Under the pieces are notes generated by a model. The model ran no database searches, had not been told where the DNA came from, and saw only the letters and a list, made by a program, of their open reading frames with translations. A program made the translations under genes and the position numbers. A DNA stretch of 64,000 nucleotides from Prevotella sp. MA2016 (GTDB lineage Bacteria; Bacteroidota; Bacteroidia; Bacteroidales; Bacteroidaceae): contig NZ_JHUW01000007.1 in assembly GCF_000619825.1 (NCBI RefSeq), positions 248,001 through 312,000 of the forward strand, written 5' to 3'. Below, piece after piece: positions 9,454 to 17,599 of this stretch. Every line of letters begins with the position of its first letter. The first letter of the stretch is position 1.

Positions 9454-11220
9454 ATGAAAAAGATATATATAATCTCCATGGTGGCAGCTCTGCTGCTGAC
9501 AGGATGTAACGAGGATAAATTCCTTGAGGAGAAAGCCCTTGACTTCAACTCGGCTTCTAACTCCTATAACACAGTAGCCGACTACGATGCTGCCATCACA
9601 GAACTCTACTACCTGACACGTGAAGAGTTCTATACCACATATGACCGCACCACCGATTTGTCGAAGTTTGCTGATATGTGGATTACTGCCGATCCACTGC
9701 AGTCGAACGTCACAGCCGACCTCTCGCCATCAGGTGCTATTGCAAAATTCTATTGGGATGAGAACTACAAGCTGATTGCACAGGCCAACACCGTGATCAG
9801 TCGTTTGAGTAATGCCACAGGACTGACCGACGAACAGAAAAAAGTATATGAGGCTAAGGCTCGTTTCTTCCGCGCTTTAGGCTACCGCACCCTGAGCTAT
9901 CTCTATGGTGGTGTGCCCTTGCAACTTGAAGAAGTGACAGAGCCTAAGACCGACTTTGCACGCGAATCAAAAGAGAAGGTGCTGGCACAGGTTCTTGAGG
10001 ATCTGGAGTTTGCCGCAGCCAACTTGCCTGAGATCAATCAAGTGCGCGATGGCGAGATCAGTAAGCCTGCTGCCAACATGCTGCTGGCCGAAGTGGCTCT
10101 AGCCACAGGTGCTAACGACAAAGCTATCAACGCCGCTACAGCCGTCATCAGCAACCCGAATCTCAAACTTATGACGGAGCGTTTCGGTTCGCAAGCTAAA
10201 GAAGACGGTGATGTATTCTACGACCTGTTCCGCCCCAACAACCAGAACCGCGCTTCAGGCAATACTGAGGGGATTTGGGTTATCCAGTTTGAAACAAACG
10301 TAGAAGGTGGTGGTAATAACACCAGCCATTTCTTCTGGAATCCAGGAAGTTTCTGGGGAGAGCGATTTTTTGCCCCGCAGGTGGACAAATTCCAGATTAT
10401 CAAGCCTGACGGCACTCGTCTTCAGCTCTTCAACTGGCCTATCGGCGACATGACAGGTGGACGTGGTATCGGTACACACTATGCTGTTGACCATCTCTAC
10501 AATGGTATCTGGACAGCAGACTTTAATGACATGCGTAACTCTGAGTATAACTGGCCACGCCGTTTCAAGATTCATCGCACCAATGTACTGAACGACAACC
10601 CAGAACTGAAGGCTGCCATGCCCGACGGTTACTTTGACCTGGAGCACACCGTACTGCCAAAGGGTTACACCATGGAAACAGGTTTCGGAGGAGGTGTCAA
10701 TGCCACCACCCAGTTGCCTAACCGCTTCATGTGCGGCTACTCTACCAAGATGACTACTCCATTCCACTATCCAGATGCACAATATCAAGACAAGAACACT
10801 TACCAGTTAGCTGGTACGGGTGGTAAGACCTATACAGACCAATATTTCTTCCGACTAGCTGAAGCCTATCTTTTGCGTGCAGAAGCATACGTAAACACCG
10901 GTAAGAAGACTGAAGCTGCTGCCGATATCAACGTGCTACATGCCCGTGCCAAAGCTGCACCTTGTTCTGCAGAAGAGATGTCTATCGACTATATCCTTGA
11001 TGAACGCCTGCGTGAACTTACTTGTGAAGAGAAGCGCCGTCTTACCTTGGTTCGTGTTGGAAAACTGAGTGAACGCATCAAGAAATACAATCCCTATTTC
11101 AGCGCTGCACATAGCGCCGACGGCAAGGACTACGATGCTCATTTCGATTTATTCCCCATCCCCCTGTCGGCCATTCAGGCTAACAAGGATGGCGCGTTAG
11201 AACAAAATCCTGGATATTAA
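9454..11220 (+). CDS. SusD-like surface glycan-binding lipoprotein (locus 1)
   Basis: The lid/binding partner of the SusC transporter just upstream. It has a lipoprotein signal with lipobox LLTGC (lipidated Cys18), an N-terminal tetratricopeptide-type helical region (FFRALGYRTLSYLYGGVPL is the usual SusD signature), and the C-terminal RagB/SusD region with LRAEAYVNTGKKTEAAADIN, ILDERLRELTCEEKRRL and the terminal FPIPLSAIQAN..LEQNPGY motif. At 588 aa it is typical in length. A rho-independent terminator follows about 78 bp after the stop. Confidence 0.96.
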   Translation: MKKIYIISMVAALLLTGCNEDKFLEEKALDFNSASNSYNTVADYDAAITELYYLTREEFYTTYDRTTDLSKFADMWITADPLQSNVTADLSPSGAIAKFYWDENYKLIAQANTVISRLSNATGLTDEQKKVYEAKARFFRALGYRTLSYLYGGVPLQLEEVTEPKTDFARESKEKVLAQVLEDLEFAAANLPEINQVRDGEISKPAANMLLAEVALATGANDKAINAATAVISNPNLKLMTERFGSQAKEDGDVFYDLFRPNNQNRASGNTEGIWVIQFETNVEGGGNNTSHFFWNPGSFWGERFFAPQVDKFQIIKPDGTRLQLFNWPIGDMTGGRGIGTHYAVDHLYNGIWTADFNDMRNSEYNWPRRFKIHRTNVLNDNPELKAAMPDGYFDLEHTVLPKGYTMETGFGGGVNATTQLPNRFMCGYSTKMTTPFHYPDAQYQDKNTYQLAGTGGKTYTDQYFFRLAEAYLLRAEAYVNTGKKTEAAADINVLHARAKAAPCSAEEMSIDYILDERLRELTCEEKRRLTLVRVGKLSERIKKYNPYFSAAHSADGKDYDAHFDLFPIPLSAIQANKDGALEQNPGY

Positions 11221-11297
11221 TGCGAAGAATAATCATAAATTGGTTTGATCAGGTTTATCAGCAGTTAACTTAATTAGTTAGTTTCAGCTAAGGAGAG

Positions 11298-11330
11298 GAC
11301 CCAGGCTTGAGAAAGTCTGGGTCTTTCTTT
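11298..11330 (+). terminator. Rho-independent terminator after susD (locus 1)
   Basis: GACCCAG (11298-11304) pairs with CTGGGTC (11317-11323) around a 12-nt loop and is followed by TTTCTTT. It separates susCD from GH115, which has its own promoter. Confidence 0.85.
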
Positions 11331-11350
11331 AAAAATAGAAAATTTTTTAT

Positions 11351-11358
11351 TATCTTTG
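11351..11358 (+). promoter_or_regulatory. Promoter -7 element (TATCTTTG) for the GH115 gene
   Basis: TATCTTTG matches TAnnTTTG exactly, 22 bp before the GH115 ATG and just after the susD terminator. Confidence 0.7.
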
Positions 11359-11380
11359 CACCCAAATATAGACTTAGTTT

Positions 11381-13780
11381 ATGAAAAGATTATTTTACCT
11401 ATTACTACTTCTCCCACTCTGCATGCAGGGGCGATCGTTAAAAGTTCGCAATGCTGTCATCAACTTTGATAACAGTGAATCCTATCAGGTGGTGCGTGCC
11501 ATTGATGACCTCAAGCACGATATCACTATGGTGACAGGTTCTGCAGGCAAAGGGGCATCACAGATTATCGTTGGTACGTATGGCAGCAAAACCATCAGCA
11601 AACTCATTGTCAAGGGCTTTATCAACGAACAAGATCTGAAAGGCAAATGGGAAAGCTACGTCATCACAGTAACCAACGAGAAGAAGCCGCGCCTGGTGAT
11701 TGCTGGTAGCGATAAGCGTGGCACTATCTATGGCATCTACGATGTGTCGCAACGCATAGGCGTGTCGCCATGGTATTGGTGGGCAGATGTTCCTGTGAAG
11801 CAAAATGCCGAAGCTGCTGTAGATTGTGATTATTATGCCTCGGGCGAACCAAGCATCAAATATCGCGGTATCTTCATCAACGATGAGGACTGGGGGTTGA
11901 AGCCCTGGGCCACCAACAATTTCGAGAAGGAGCTGGGAGATATTGGTCCTAAGACTTATGGTAAAGTGTGCGAATTGCTACTGCGACTGAAGGCCAACAT
12001 GCTGGCGCCAGCCATGCACTCTTGCACAGGCGCATTCTACAGTCATCCTGAGAGTAAAGTGGTGTGCGACTCTTTTGGTATCATCATCACCACCTCGCAC
12101 TGTGAGCCGCTGCTGCTGAACAATGCTGCTGCCAGCGAATGGGAGGAAAGCCGCGATGGAGACTGGAATTATAAGACCAACAGCCAAACCATTCTCAAGA
12201 AATGGGACGACCGCCTGGCCGAAGCCTCACAGTATGAGAATATCTATACCACCGCCATGCGAGGTGTGCACGATGCCGGTCTGCGTGGCAATCTACCTTT
12301 AGAAGAACGGGTACCACTCATTGCACAGGTAATCAAGGATCAGCGCCAGCTACTGGAAAGGCATATCGGCAAGAAAGCCACTGAGATTCCACAGATATTC
12401 GTACCTTACAAAGAAACGATGGACATCTACGAGAACGGTCTGAAAGTGCCCGATGACATCACGCTGGTATGGGTTGATGACAACTATGGCTACATGAAAC
12501 GTGTGTCGAACCCAGAAGAACAGAAACGACCTGGCGGGGCTGGTGTGTATTATCATATATCATATCTAGGAGCGCCTCACGACTATCTATGGATATATAG
12601 CACCCCACCCGTGCTGATGTATGAAGAACTGAAGAAAGCTTACGACCATGGCGCCGATCGCTACTGGCTACTGAATGTGGGCGACATCAAACCCATGGAG
12701 CTTGGCATACAGACGTTTATGGATATGGCTTGGAATATCCATAACTTCGACATCGAGAATGTGAACCTGCATCAGGCAAACATGCTCGAAAATATCTTCG
12801 GCAAAGGCAACTATCAAGAAATACTTGACACCTATATGCGACTGGCTTGGAGCAGAAAACCTGAATTTATGGGTTGGGAATACGAATGGGACGACCCTGC
12901 TCATACGGGACTGAAAGATACAGAGTTCTCATTCAATCATTATAGCGAGGCACAACAGCGCCTGGCCGACTACCAACGACTGAGCGATGAGGTAGAGAGG
13001 CTATCGGATGGCAGTGCTGCTTTCTTCGAACTTGTTCAGTTTCCTGTTCAGGGTGCTTATCAAATGAATCGTAAGTTCTTGATGGCACAGTTAAACCATG
13101 AGCTACTGGCCCAAGGACGCAAGGCCGAAGCCAACTGGGCAGCCAAGCAGATGGAAGCCGCCTACGACAGTATAGAAGCACTGAACCACCGTTACAACGA
13201 ACTTCTTGACGGCAAGTGGCGTGGCATGATGGCATTGGCACCTGCTTTCTGTGCACTATTCCAAAACAAGCCAGACGTTACCTACACAGAAGGAGCTGGC
13301 GAACAGGCTGTTGATATCACGCCAAAAGCATATACGTTGGATGGTTGTCAGGCAATAGACCTCAGCAAGTATATCAGTAAATCGAGTGATGCCAAACTAG
13401 TGAAAGGTATTGGCTACGACTGGCAAGCCATACAATTAGGCGAGGCTGCTTATGAACTGCAGCAGATAGATGCAGACAGTATTGATGTCAGATTCGACGT
13501 TGTACCTTTCTGGCCTATCTATAAAGGAAAGAGCAACAGGATAGCAGTAAGTGTGGATGGCAGTGAGCCACAGATTTTCGAAAACAACTTCAAGGAATAC
13601 GGGCGCTCATGGAAAGACCAGGTGATGCGCAATGGCAAAGCTGGGCACATGCGTTTTGCCATCGACAAGCACAAACAGCAGCACCAGATCAGCTTCAAAG
13701 CACTTGACCCACAGCAGATTGTTCAGAAAGTCATCATCGACTGGGGAGGTCTGAAGACATCATACTTAGGACCACGATAA
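11381..13780 (+). CDS. GH115 xylan alpha-1,2-glucuronidase
   Basis: Predicted to remove (4-O-methyl)glucuronic acid side chains from glucuronoxylan, acting in the periplasm. It has a signal peptide (MKRLFYLLLLLPLCMQGRS). The GH115 core is recognisable: an N-terminal domain with DKRGTIYGIYDVSQRIGVSP and WYWWADVPV, the YRGIFINDEDWGLKPWA segment at about 161-177, a barrel with LLRLKANMLAPAMH, AMRGVHDAGL, and VWVDDNYGYMKR, then helical and C-terminal beta domains ending in IIDWGGLKTSYLGPR. The length of 799 aa is in the family range. It has its own promoter behind the susD terminator. It is the gene that best defines this locus as xylan-directed. Confidence 0.92.
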   Translation: MKRLFYLLLLLPLCMQGRSLKVRNAVINFDNSESYQVVRAIDDLKHDITMVTGSAGKGASQIIVGTYGSKTISKLIVKGFINEQDLKGKWESYVITVTNEKKPRLVIAGSDKRGTIYGIYDVSQRIGVSPWYWWADVPVKQNAEAAVDCDYYASGEPSIKYRGIFINDEDWGLKPWATNNFEKELGDIGPKTYGKVCELLLRLKANMLAPAMHSCTGAFYSHPESKVVCDSFGIIITTSHCEPLLLNNAAASEWEESRDGDWNYKTNSQTILKKWDDRLAEASQYENIYTTAMRGVHDAGLRGNLPLEERVPLIAQVIKDQRQLLERHIGKKATEIPQIFVPYKETMDIYENGLKVPDDITLVWVDDNYGYMKRVSNPEEQKRPGGAGVYYHISYLGAPHDYLWIYSTPPVLMYEELKKAYDHGADRYWLLNVGDIKPMELGIQTFMDMAWNIHNFDIENVNLHQANMLENIFGKGNYQEILDTYMRLAWSRKPEFMGWEYEWDDPAHTGLKDTEFSFNHYSEAQQRLADYQRLSDEVERLSDGSAAFFELVQFPVQGAYQMNRKFLMAQLNHELLAQGRKAEANWAAKQMEAAYDSIEALNHRYNELLDGKWRGMMALAPAFCALFQNKPDVTYTEGAGEQAVDITPKAYTLDGCQAIDLSKYISKSSDAKLVKGIGYDWQAIQLGEAAYELQQIDADSIDVRFDVVPFWPIYKGKSNRIAVSVDGSEPQIFENNFKEYGRSWKDQVMRNGKAGHMRFAIDKHKQQHQISFKALDPQQIVQKVIIDWGGLKTSYLGPR

Positions 13781-13821
13781 AAAAAAGTTGGAAAGAGTGC
13801 ATCACCTAACAATTTTTTTCG

Positions 13822-13829
13822 TATATTCG
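13822..13829 (+). promoter_or_regulatory. Probable -7 element (TATATTCG) for ald
   Basis: TATATTCG is one base from the TAnnTTTG consensus and lies 37 bp before the ald ATG. It is weaker than the other promoters in the window. Confidence 0.45.
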
Positions 13830-13866
13830 CACCATAAAAGTATGTATAACAAAAACCTTGAGGCTT

Positions 13867-14970
13867 ATGAAAGTAGGAATTCCAAAAGAGATTAAGAACA
13901 ATGAGAACCGCGTAGGTATGACGCCTGCAGGTGTGGCCGAACTCACACGCCGCGGTCATGAGGTAAGTGTGCAGCATACGGCTGGCGAAGGTAGCGGATT
14001 CAGCGACGACGACTATGTGAAAGCTGGTGCGCGCATTCTACCAACCATCGAAGCTGTGTATCGTGAGTGCGACATGATTGTAAAGGTAAAAGAGCCCATC
14101 GAGCCCGAATATGAGCTGGTGCGCGAGGGGCAGTTGCTATTCACCTATTTCCACTTTGCCTGCGAAAAGGAGCTTACAGAGGCCATGCTGAAGAGTAAAG
14201 CTGTTTGTCTGGCTTACGAAACGGTGCAACTGCCTAATGGTTCGCTCCCCCTGTTACAGCCTATGAGTGAGGTGGCCGGACGCATGGCCACACTGAATGG
14301 TGCGTATTATCTGCAGAAAACCAAAGGTGGAAAGGGAAAACTGATTAGTGGTGTGCCTGGGGTGAGTCCGGCTAAGGTGCTGGTGCTCGGTGGCGGAGTG
14401 GTTGGCGAGGCTGCCGCCTTGATGGCCGCAGGACTGGGTGCCGACGTAACTATCGCCGATATCTCGCTGCCACGTTTGCGCCAGTTGGATATTGAGACAC
14501 CTGCCAACGTGCACACCCTGTACTCGTCGGAACATAACATCCGACAGATGTTGCCAACGGTTGACATTGTGGTAGGTAGCGTGTTAGTACCAGGCGACAA
14601 GACACCACACCTGATTACACGCGAGATGCTGAAACTGATGGAGCCTGGAACAGTGCTGGTTGATGTGGCCATCGATCAGGGTGGCTGTTTCGAGACATCA
14701 CACCCCACCACGCATAGCGAGCCCGTTTATACCGAGGAGGGTATTGTACACTATTGCGTGGCCAACATTCCTGGTGCGGTACCTAACACCTCTACCCTCG
14801 CCCTCACCAATGCTACGTTGCGATATGCCATTGCACTGGCCGATAAGGGCTGGCAGCAGGCTTGTAAGGACGACCCGGCACTGGCCAAGGGCCTGAACAT
14901 TGTAGAAGGAAAGGTGACTTATAAGGCTGTAGCCGATGTATTCGGATTGCCTTACGAGCAGATTATCTAA
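13867..14970 (+). CDS. ald: Alanine dehydrogenase
   Basis: Catalyses the NAD-dependent interconversion of L-alanine with pyruvate and ammonium in the cytoplasm. The start MKVGIPKEIKNNENRVGMTP is the conserved N-terminus of the family; an in-frame TTG 9 bp upstream is not needed. Other signatures are the VKVKEPI strand, YFHFA, the YETVQLPNGSLPLLQPMSEVAGRM segment (split here as YETVQLPNG and LLQPMSEVAGRM), and a Rossmann fold with LVLGGGVVGEAAALMAAGLGA at about 177-198. At 367 aa it is full length. A strong bidirectional terminator lies between it and the convergent GH13 gene. Confidence 0.95.
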   Translation: MKVGIPKEIKNNENRVGMTPAGVAELTRRGHEVSVQHTAGEGSGFSDDDYVKAGARILPTIEAVYRECDMIVKVKEPIEPEYELVREGQLLFTYFHFACEKELTEAMLKSKAVCLAYETVQLPNGSLPLLQPMSEVAGRMATLNGAYYLQKTKGGKGKLISGVPGVSPAKVLVLGGGVVGEAAALMAAGLGADVTIADISLPRLRQLDIETPANVHTLYSSEHNIRQMLPTVDIVVGSVLVPGDKTPHLITREMLKLMEPGTVLVDVAIDQGGCFETSHPTTHSEPVYTEEGIVHYCVANIPGAVPNTSTLALTNATLRYAIALADKGWQQACKDDPALAKGLNIVEGKVTYKAVADVFGLPYEQII

Positions 14971-15016
14971 CTACGTAATTAAATTTTCATTCGTAACCAA
15001 CTGAAATTATGAAAAT

Positions 15017-15054
15017 GGGGCTGGCCGTTCTTCACAGAACAGTCAGCCCCTTCT
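15017..15054. terminator. Bidirectional terminator between ald and the Sus-like operon
   Basis: Arms 15017-15031 (GGGGCTGGCCGTTCT) and 15036-15050 pair over 15 positions with one G-T and one mismatch, loop TCAC. TTCT follows on the plus strand and ATTTTC on the minus strand, fitting the convergent genes on both sides. Confidence 0.85.
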
Positions 15055-15099
15055 AGAGTACTCCAATTCAGTAATACCTTTTAATGATGAAGCAGGTGA

Positions 15100-16479
15100 T
15101 TACTGTTTGACATATATTACATATCCATTTGCCTCTAATTTGAGAGGCGACGATAACGTAAGTTCGCAATCTGTGACACTTGGTCCACCCAAAATGGTGC
15201 GGCTGTTAAGCCACTGCTGATAGTGACCTGCTGTAAGCGCAGGGATGACAACATCAACATCGTAGCCACCAAAGTTCACTACCACCACTACATTATCACG
15301 CTGCCATGCCAATACATTAGCATCGCTGGTTTCGAGAAACTGCACAGGAGCAGCCTCGGCCAAAGCTGGTTGTTGGTGATGCAAGGCGATGAGCGTGCGA
15401 ATGGTATTCAGCATTTTATGATCTACCCGATCCCATTTAACCTTTGCATCCGTGAAATAGTTCAGAGTATCGGGATCGCCAATCTCCTGACCGTTATAGA
15501 TGAGTGGCATACCCTGCAGGGTAAACTCCAACACGGTGAGTCCATAACGGTGTTCGCCATAGAACTTACGCAGCGTGTTGCCACCATCATTGTAGTTCTG
15601 GTCGTGATTGGTAAGATAAACCATACGACGATTTTTTACCTGAGATGACTTATCAAGGAATCGCAGACAGATTTGTTTCAATGAATCGGTATTGAATCCA
15701 CGACGGCACAAGCGAGCCATCTGTCCCTGGAAGCTCCAGGCATAGTCATAATCGAACCCGCACGAGTCGATGCGCTGGTTATGACGATCGGTAATATCCG
15801 TCTCGCTCATCATCTCGATTTTCTTACCAGGCTTCAGCGTCTTCAGTTGAGCGATGATGTCCTGCCAGTAGGACACAGGGATGGTTGGACTCGACACATA
15901 GTCGCAGCGGTAGCCATCAATGTCGCACTCGTTGATCCAGAATTTCAACGCACTGTTTACTTCGGCCACCAAAGCAGGATTCTGATAGTTCAGTTCCAAC
16001 ACATCGCCCCATCCATGAGGGTGAATCAACTGACCTTTCTCATCACGTGTGAAATAGTCGGGATGCGACTGCACCCAAGGATTCTCCTGAGCCACATGAT
16101 TAGGAACCCAGTCGAGCCATACCTTCATGCCAAGTTCGTGGGCACGAGCCACAAAAGCCTTAACATCCTGAATCGTACCATATTTGGGGTTCACAGCCTT
16201 ATAATCCATAGCAGCATAAGGACTGTTCATCTTTGCTCCACGCGGATAGATGGGCATGAGCCAGATGATGTCGATTCCTAACGTATCGAGACGATCCAGT
16301 TGCTGTGTGGCAGCCTTGAAGGTTCCTTCGCCTGTGAAAGCCCCCACATTCATCTGGTAGATAACGCGGTTGGCATCGCTTACAGGTTTTGTGCAATCTA
16401 CAACAAGGCTTTTGGAAGTCCCACCGCAGGCTGACAGCATCAGCACTGCGGTGAGAATAAGACTACTCCAATACTTCAT
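15100..16479 (-). CDS. GH13 alpha-amylase-family lipoprotein (Sus-like locus)
   Basis: A predicted cell-surface or periplasmic enzyme that cleaves alpha-1,4-glucans. Starting at 16479 (MKYWSSLILTAVLMLSACGG) gives a lipoprotein signal with lipobox LSAC; an in-frame ATG 12 bp upstream is also possible. Catalytic residues of the TIM barrel are visible: Asp193 in DGYRCDYV (nucleophile), Glu226 in MMSETD (acid/base) and Asp293 in LTNHD. The enzyme is short (459 aa) and has no extra CBM. It overlaps the end of the SusE/F-like gene by about 17 bp and is the last gene of the five-gene operon. Its role resembles SusG or SusA of Bacteroides thetaiotaomicron; the lipobox favours a membrane-anchored form like SusG. 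Confidence 0.92.
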   Translation of the reverse strand: MKYWSSLILTAVLMLSACGGTSKSLVVDCTKPVSDANRVIYQMNVGAFTGEGTFKAATQQLDRLDTLGIDIIWLMPIYPRGAKMNSPYAAMDYKAVNPKYGTIQDVKAFVARAHELGMKVWLDWVPNHVAQENPWVQSHPDYFTRDEKGQLIHPHGWGDVLELNYQNPALVAEVNSALKFWINECDIDGYRCDYVSSPTIPVSYWQDIIAQLKTLKPGKKIEMMSETDITDRHNQRIDSCGFDYDYAWSFQGQMARLCRRGFNTDSLKQICLRFLDKSSQVKNRRMVYLTNHDQNYNDGGNTLRKFYGEHRYGLTVLEFTLQGMPLIYNGQEIGDPDTLNYFTDAKVKWDRVDHKMLNTIRTLIALHHQQPALAEAAPVQFLETSDANVLAWQRDNVVVVVNFGGYDVDVVIPALTAGHYQQWLNSRTILGGPSVTDCELTLSSPLKLEANGYVIYVKQ

Positions 16480-17557
16480 AGCCACCATCAAATATGCGGA
16501 TATAAATATCGTGATCGAGTGTAAAGTTCAAATCGCTACCTTCCCACTGTACACCGCCATTGTTATTATTGGGGATGAGGTTCAGGTTCAGACCGTTATT
16601 AGCCGCACCCATATCGAAATAGAGGTAATCGACACCTCCAATGGTTTGAGTGCCGGTGACAGGAATACCAGGCCAACCTCCAAAGGCCTCGGCATCACCC
16701 CAAGCATAAAGGGCGAAATCGGTCTGACTCGACTCGTTCAGGACAAACAGTGCATAACCATCGTGCTCGACCTTTGGCTCAACACCAATCTCCTCTACTC
16801 CATCAGGTGTAAGACGGAGGTAGATATCACGATCGATGGTGAAATTAAAGTCGGCCAACTGTACACCGTTACCACCATTATTAAAAATCAGGTTCTCAAC
16901 CAGTCCGGTGTTGGCAGCTCCCATATCAAAATACTTCCAGGTGATGCCATCGTGGTTCCAGGTGCCAGTAACCTGCATGCCAGGCCAGTCGCCATTCATA
17001 TTATTGATATCACCCCACATATAGAGTGTGAGTGCATCCCAACCTGTCTGGTCGTCAACATAAACACAGAAACCGTCGTGTTCAGGCTCGGGTGCCTCGC
17101 CACCACTCCAGTAGTAGCTCTCCCAGCGCTGTCCCCAAACATTTGTAAAGGTGCCAACACCTGGGTTATCGGTATGCATAGCGGCCTCGCCAGCGGTAGT
17201 AAACTCCTTACCCTGATTCTTAGAATAGAAGCTGAATCCATCTGCCAACGACTTACCTGCTACAAAGCTGTTGGGATCGAGGTAGATACCCCACTTTACA
17301 TTGCTGTTTGGCGCTTTGGTCAACAAATACTGTGGATCACCTATAGCCTCATCGTCGCCATTAAAGGCTCCAGTGATATAAATCTCCTCATCGGCAGTAG
17401 TGCCAAAGGGGGCAATAAACTCCAACAGGATACGATCGGTACGTGTATCGAACTGCTGGCGCTCGTGATCAAACACAAGCTCGTCGCTACTTGAACAACT
17501 GCTCATCACACCTGTCAAGGCGAACAGCGCCAGCATCAGACTATATATCTTTTTCAT
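16463..17557 (-). CDS. SusE/SusF-like starch-binding outer-membrane lipoprotein with two repeated CBMs
   Basis: A non-catalytic surface protein expected to hold starch near the SusCD pore. Lipobox MSSC (Cys21). Residues about 40-150 form an N-terminal beta domain (EEIYITGAFNGDD). Two tandem homologous modules follow: 160-250 and 265-356. Each starts HDG(F/Y), contains LY(M/A)WGD, WPG(M/I)(Q/P)VTGT and FDMGAAN(T/N)GL, and ends DRDIYLRL or DHDIYIRI. They resemble the starch-binding modules of SusE/SusF-type proteins. It lies 42 bp after susD, in the place SusE occupies in the classical locus, and overlaps the GH13 gene. Family membership rests on context plus the module pattern. Confidence 0.85.
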   Translation of the reverse strand: MKKIYSLMLALFALTGVMSSCSSSDELVFDHERQQFDTRTDRILLEFIAPFGTTADEEIYITGAFNGDDEAIGDPQYLLTKAPNSNVKWGIYLDPNSFVAGKSLADGFSFYSKNQGKEFTTAGEAAMHTDNPGVGTFTNVWGQRWESYYWSGGEAPEPEHDGFCVYVDDQTGWDALTLYMWGDINNMNGDWPGMQVTGTWNHDGITWKYFDMGAANTGLVENLIFNNGGNGVQLADFNFTIDRDIYLRLTPDGVEEIGVEPKVEHDGYALFVLNESSQTDFALYAWGDAEAFGGWPGIPVTGTQTIGGVDYLYFDMGAANNGLNLNLIPNNNNGGVQWEGSDLNFTLDHDIYIRIFDGGYEVLE

Positions 17558-17563
17558 AATTAA

Positions 17564-17595
17564 AATTCTTCAATTTTTCAATTCTTCAATTTTTC
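17564..17595. repeat. Perfect 16-bp tandem duplication between susD and the susE/F-like gene
   Basis: AATTCTTCAATTTTTC occurs at 17564-17579 and again at 17580-17595. In the mRNA sense it reads GAAAAATTGAAGAATT and lies just ahead of the start codon of the SusE/F-like gene, so it may act as an A-rich translation-enhancing leader or be a slippage-prone repeat. Confidence 0.75.
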
Positions 17596-17599
17596 AACC

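Noticed and set aside
16370..17494. 374-codon plus-strand frame over the SusE/F-like gene
   Set aside because: Antisense to an operon gene with lipobox and repeated modules; the long frame follows from codon bias.
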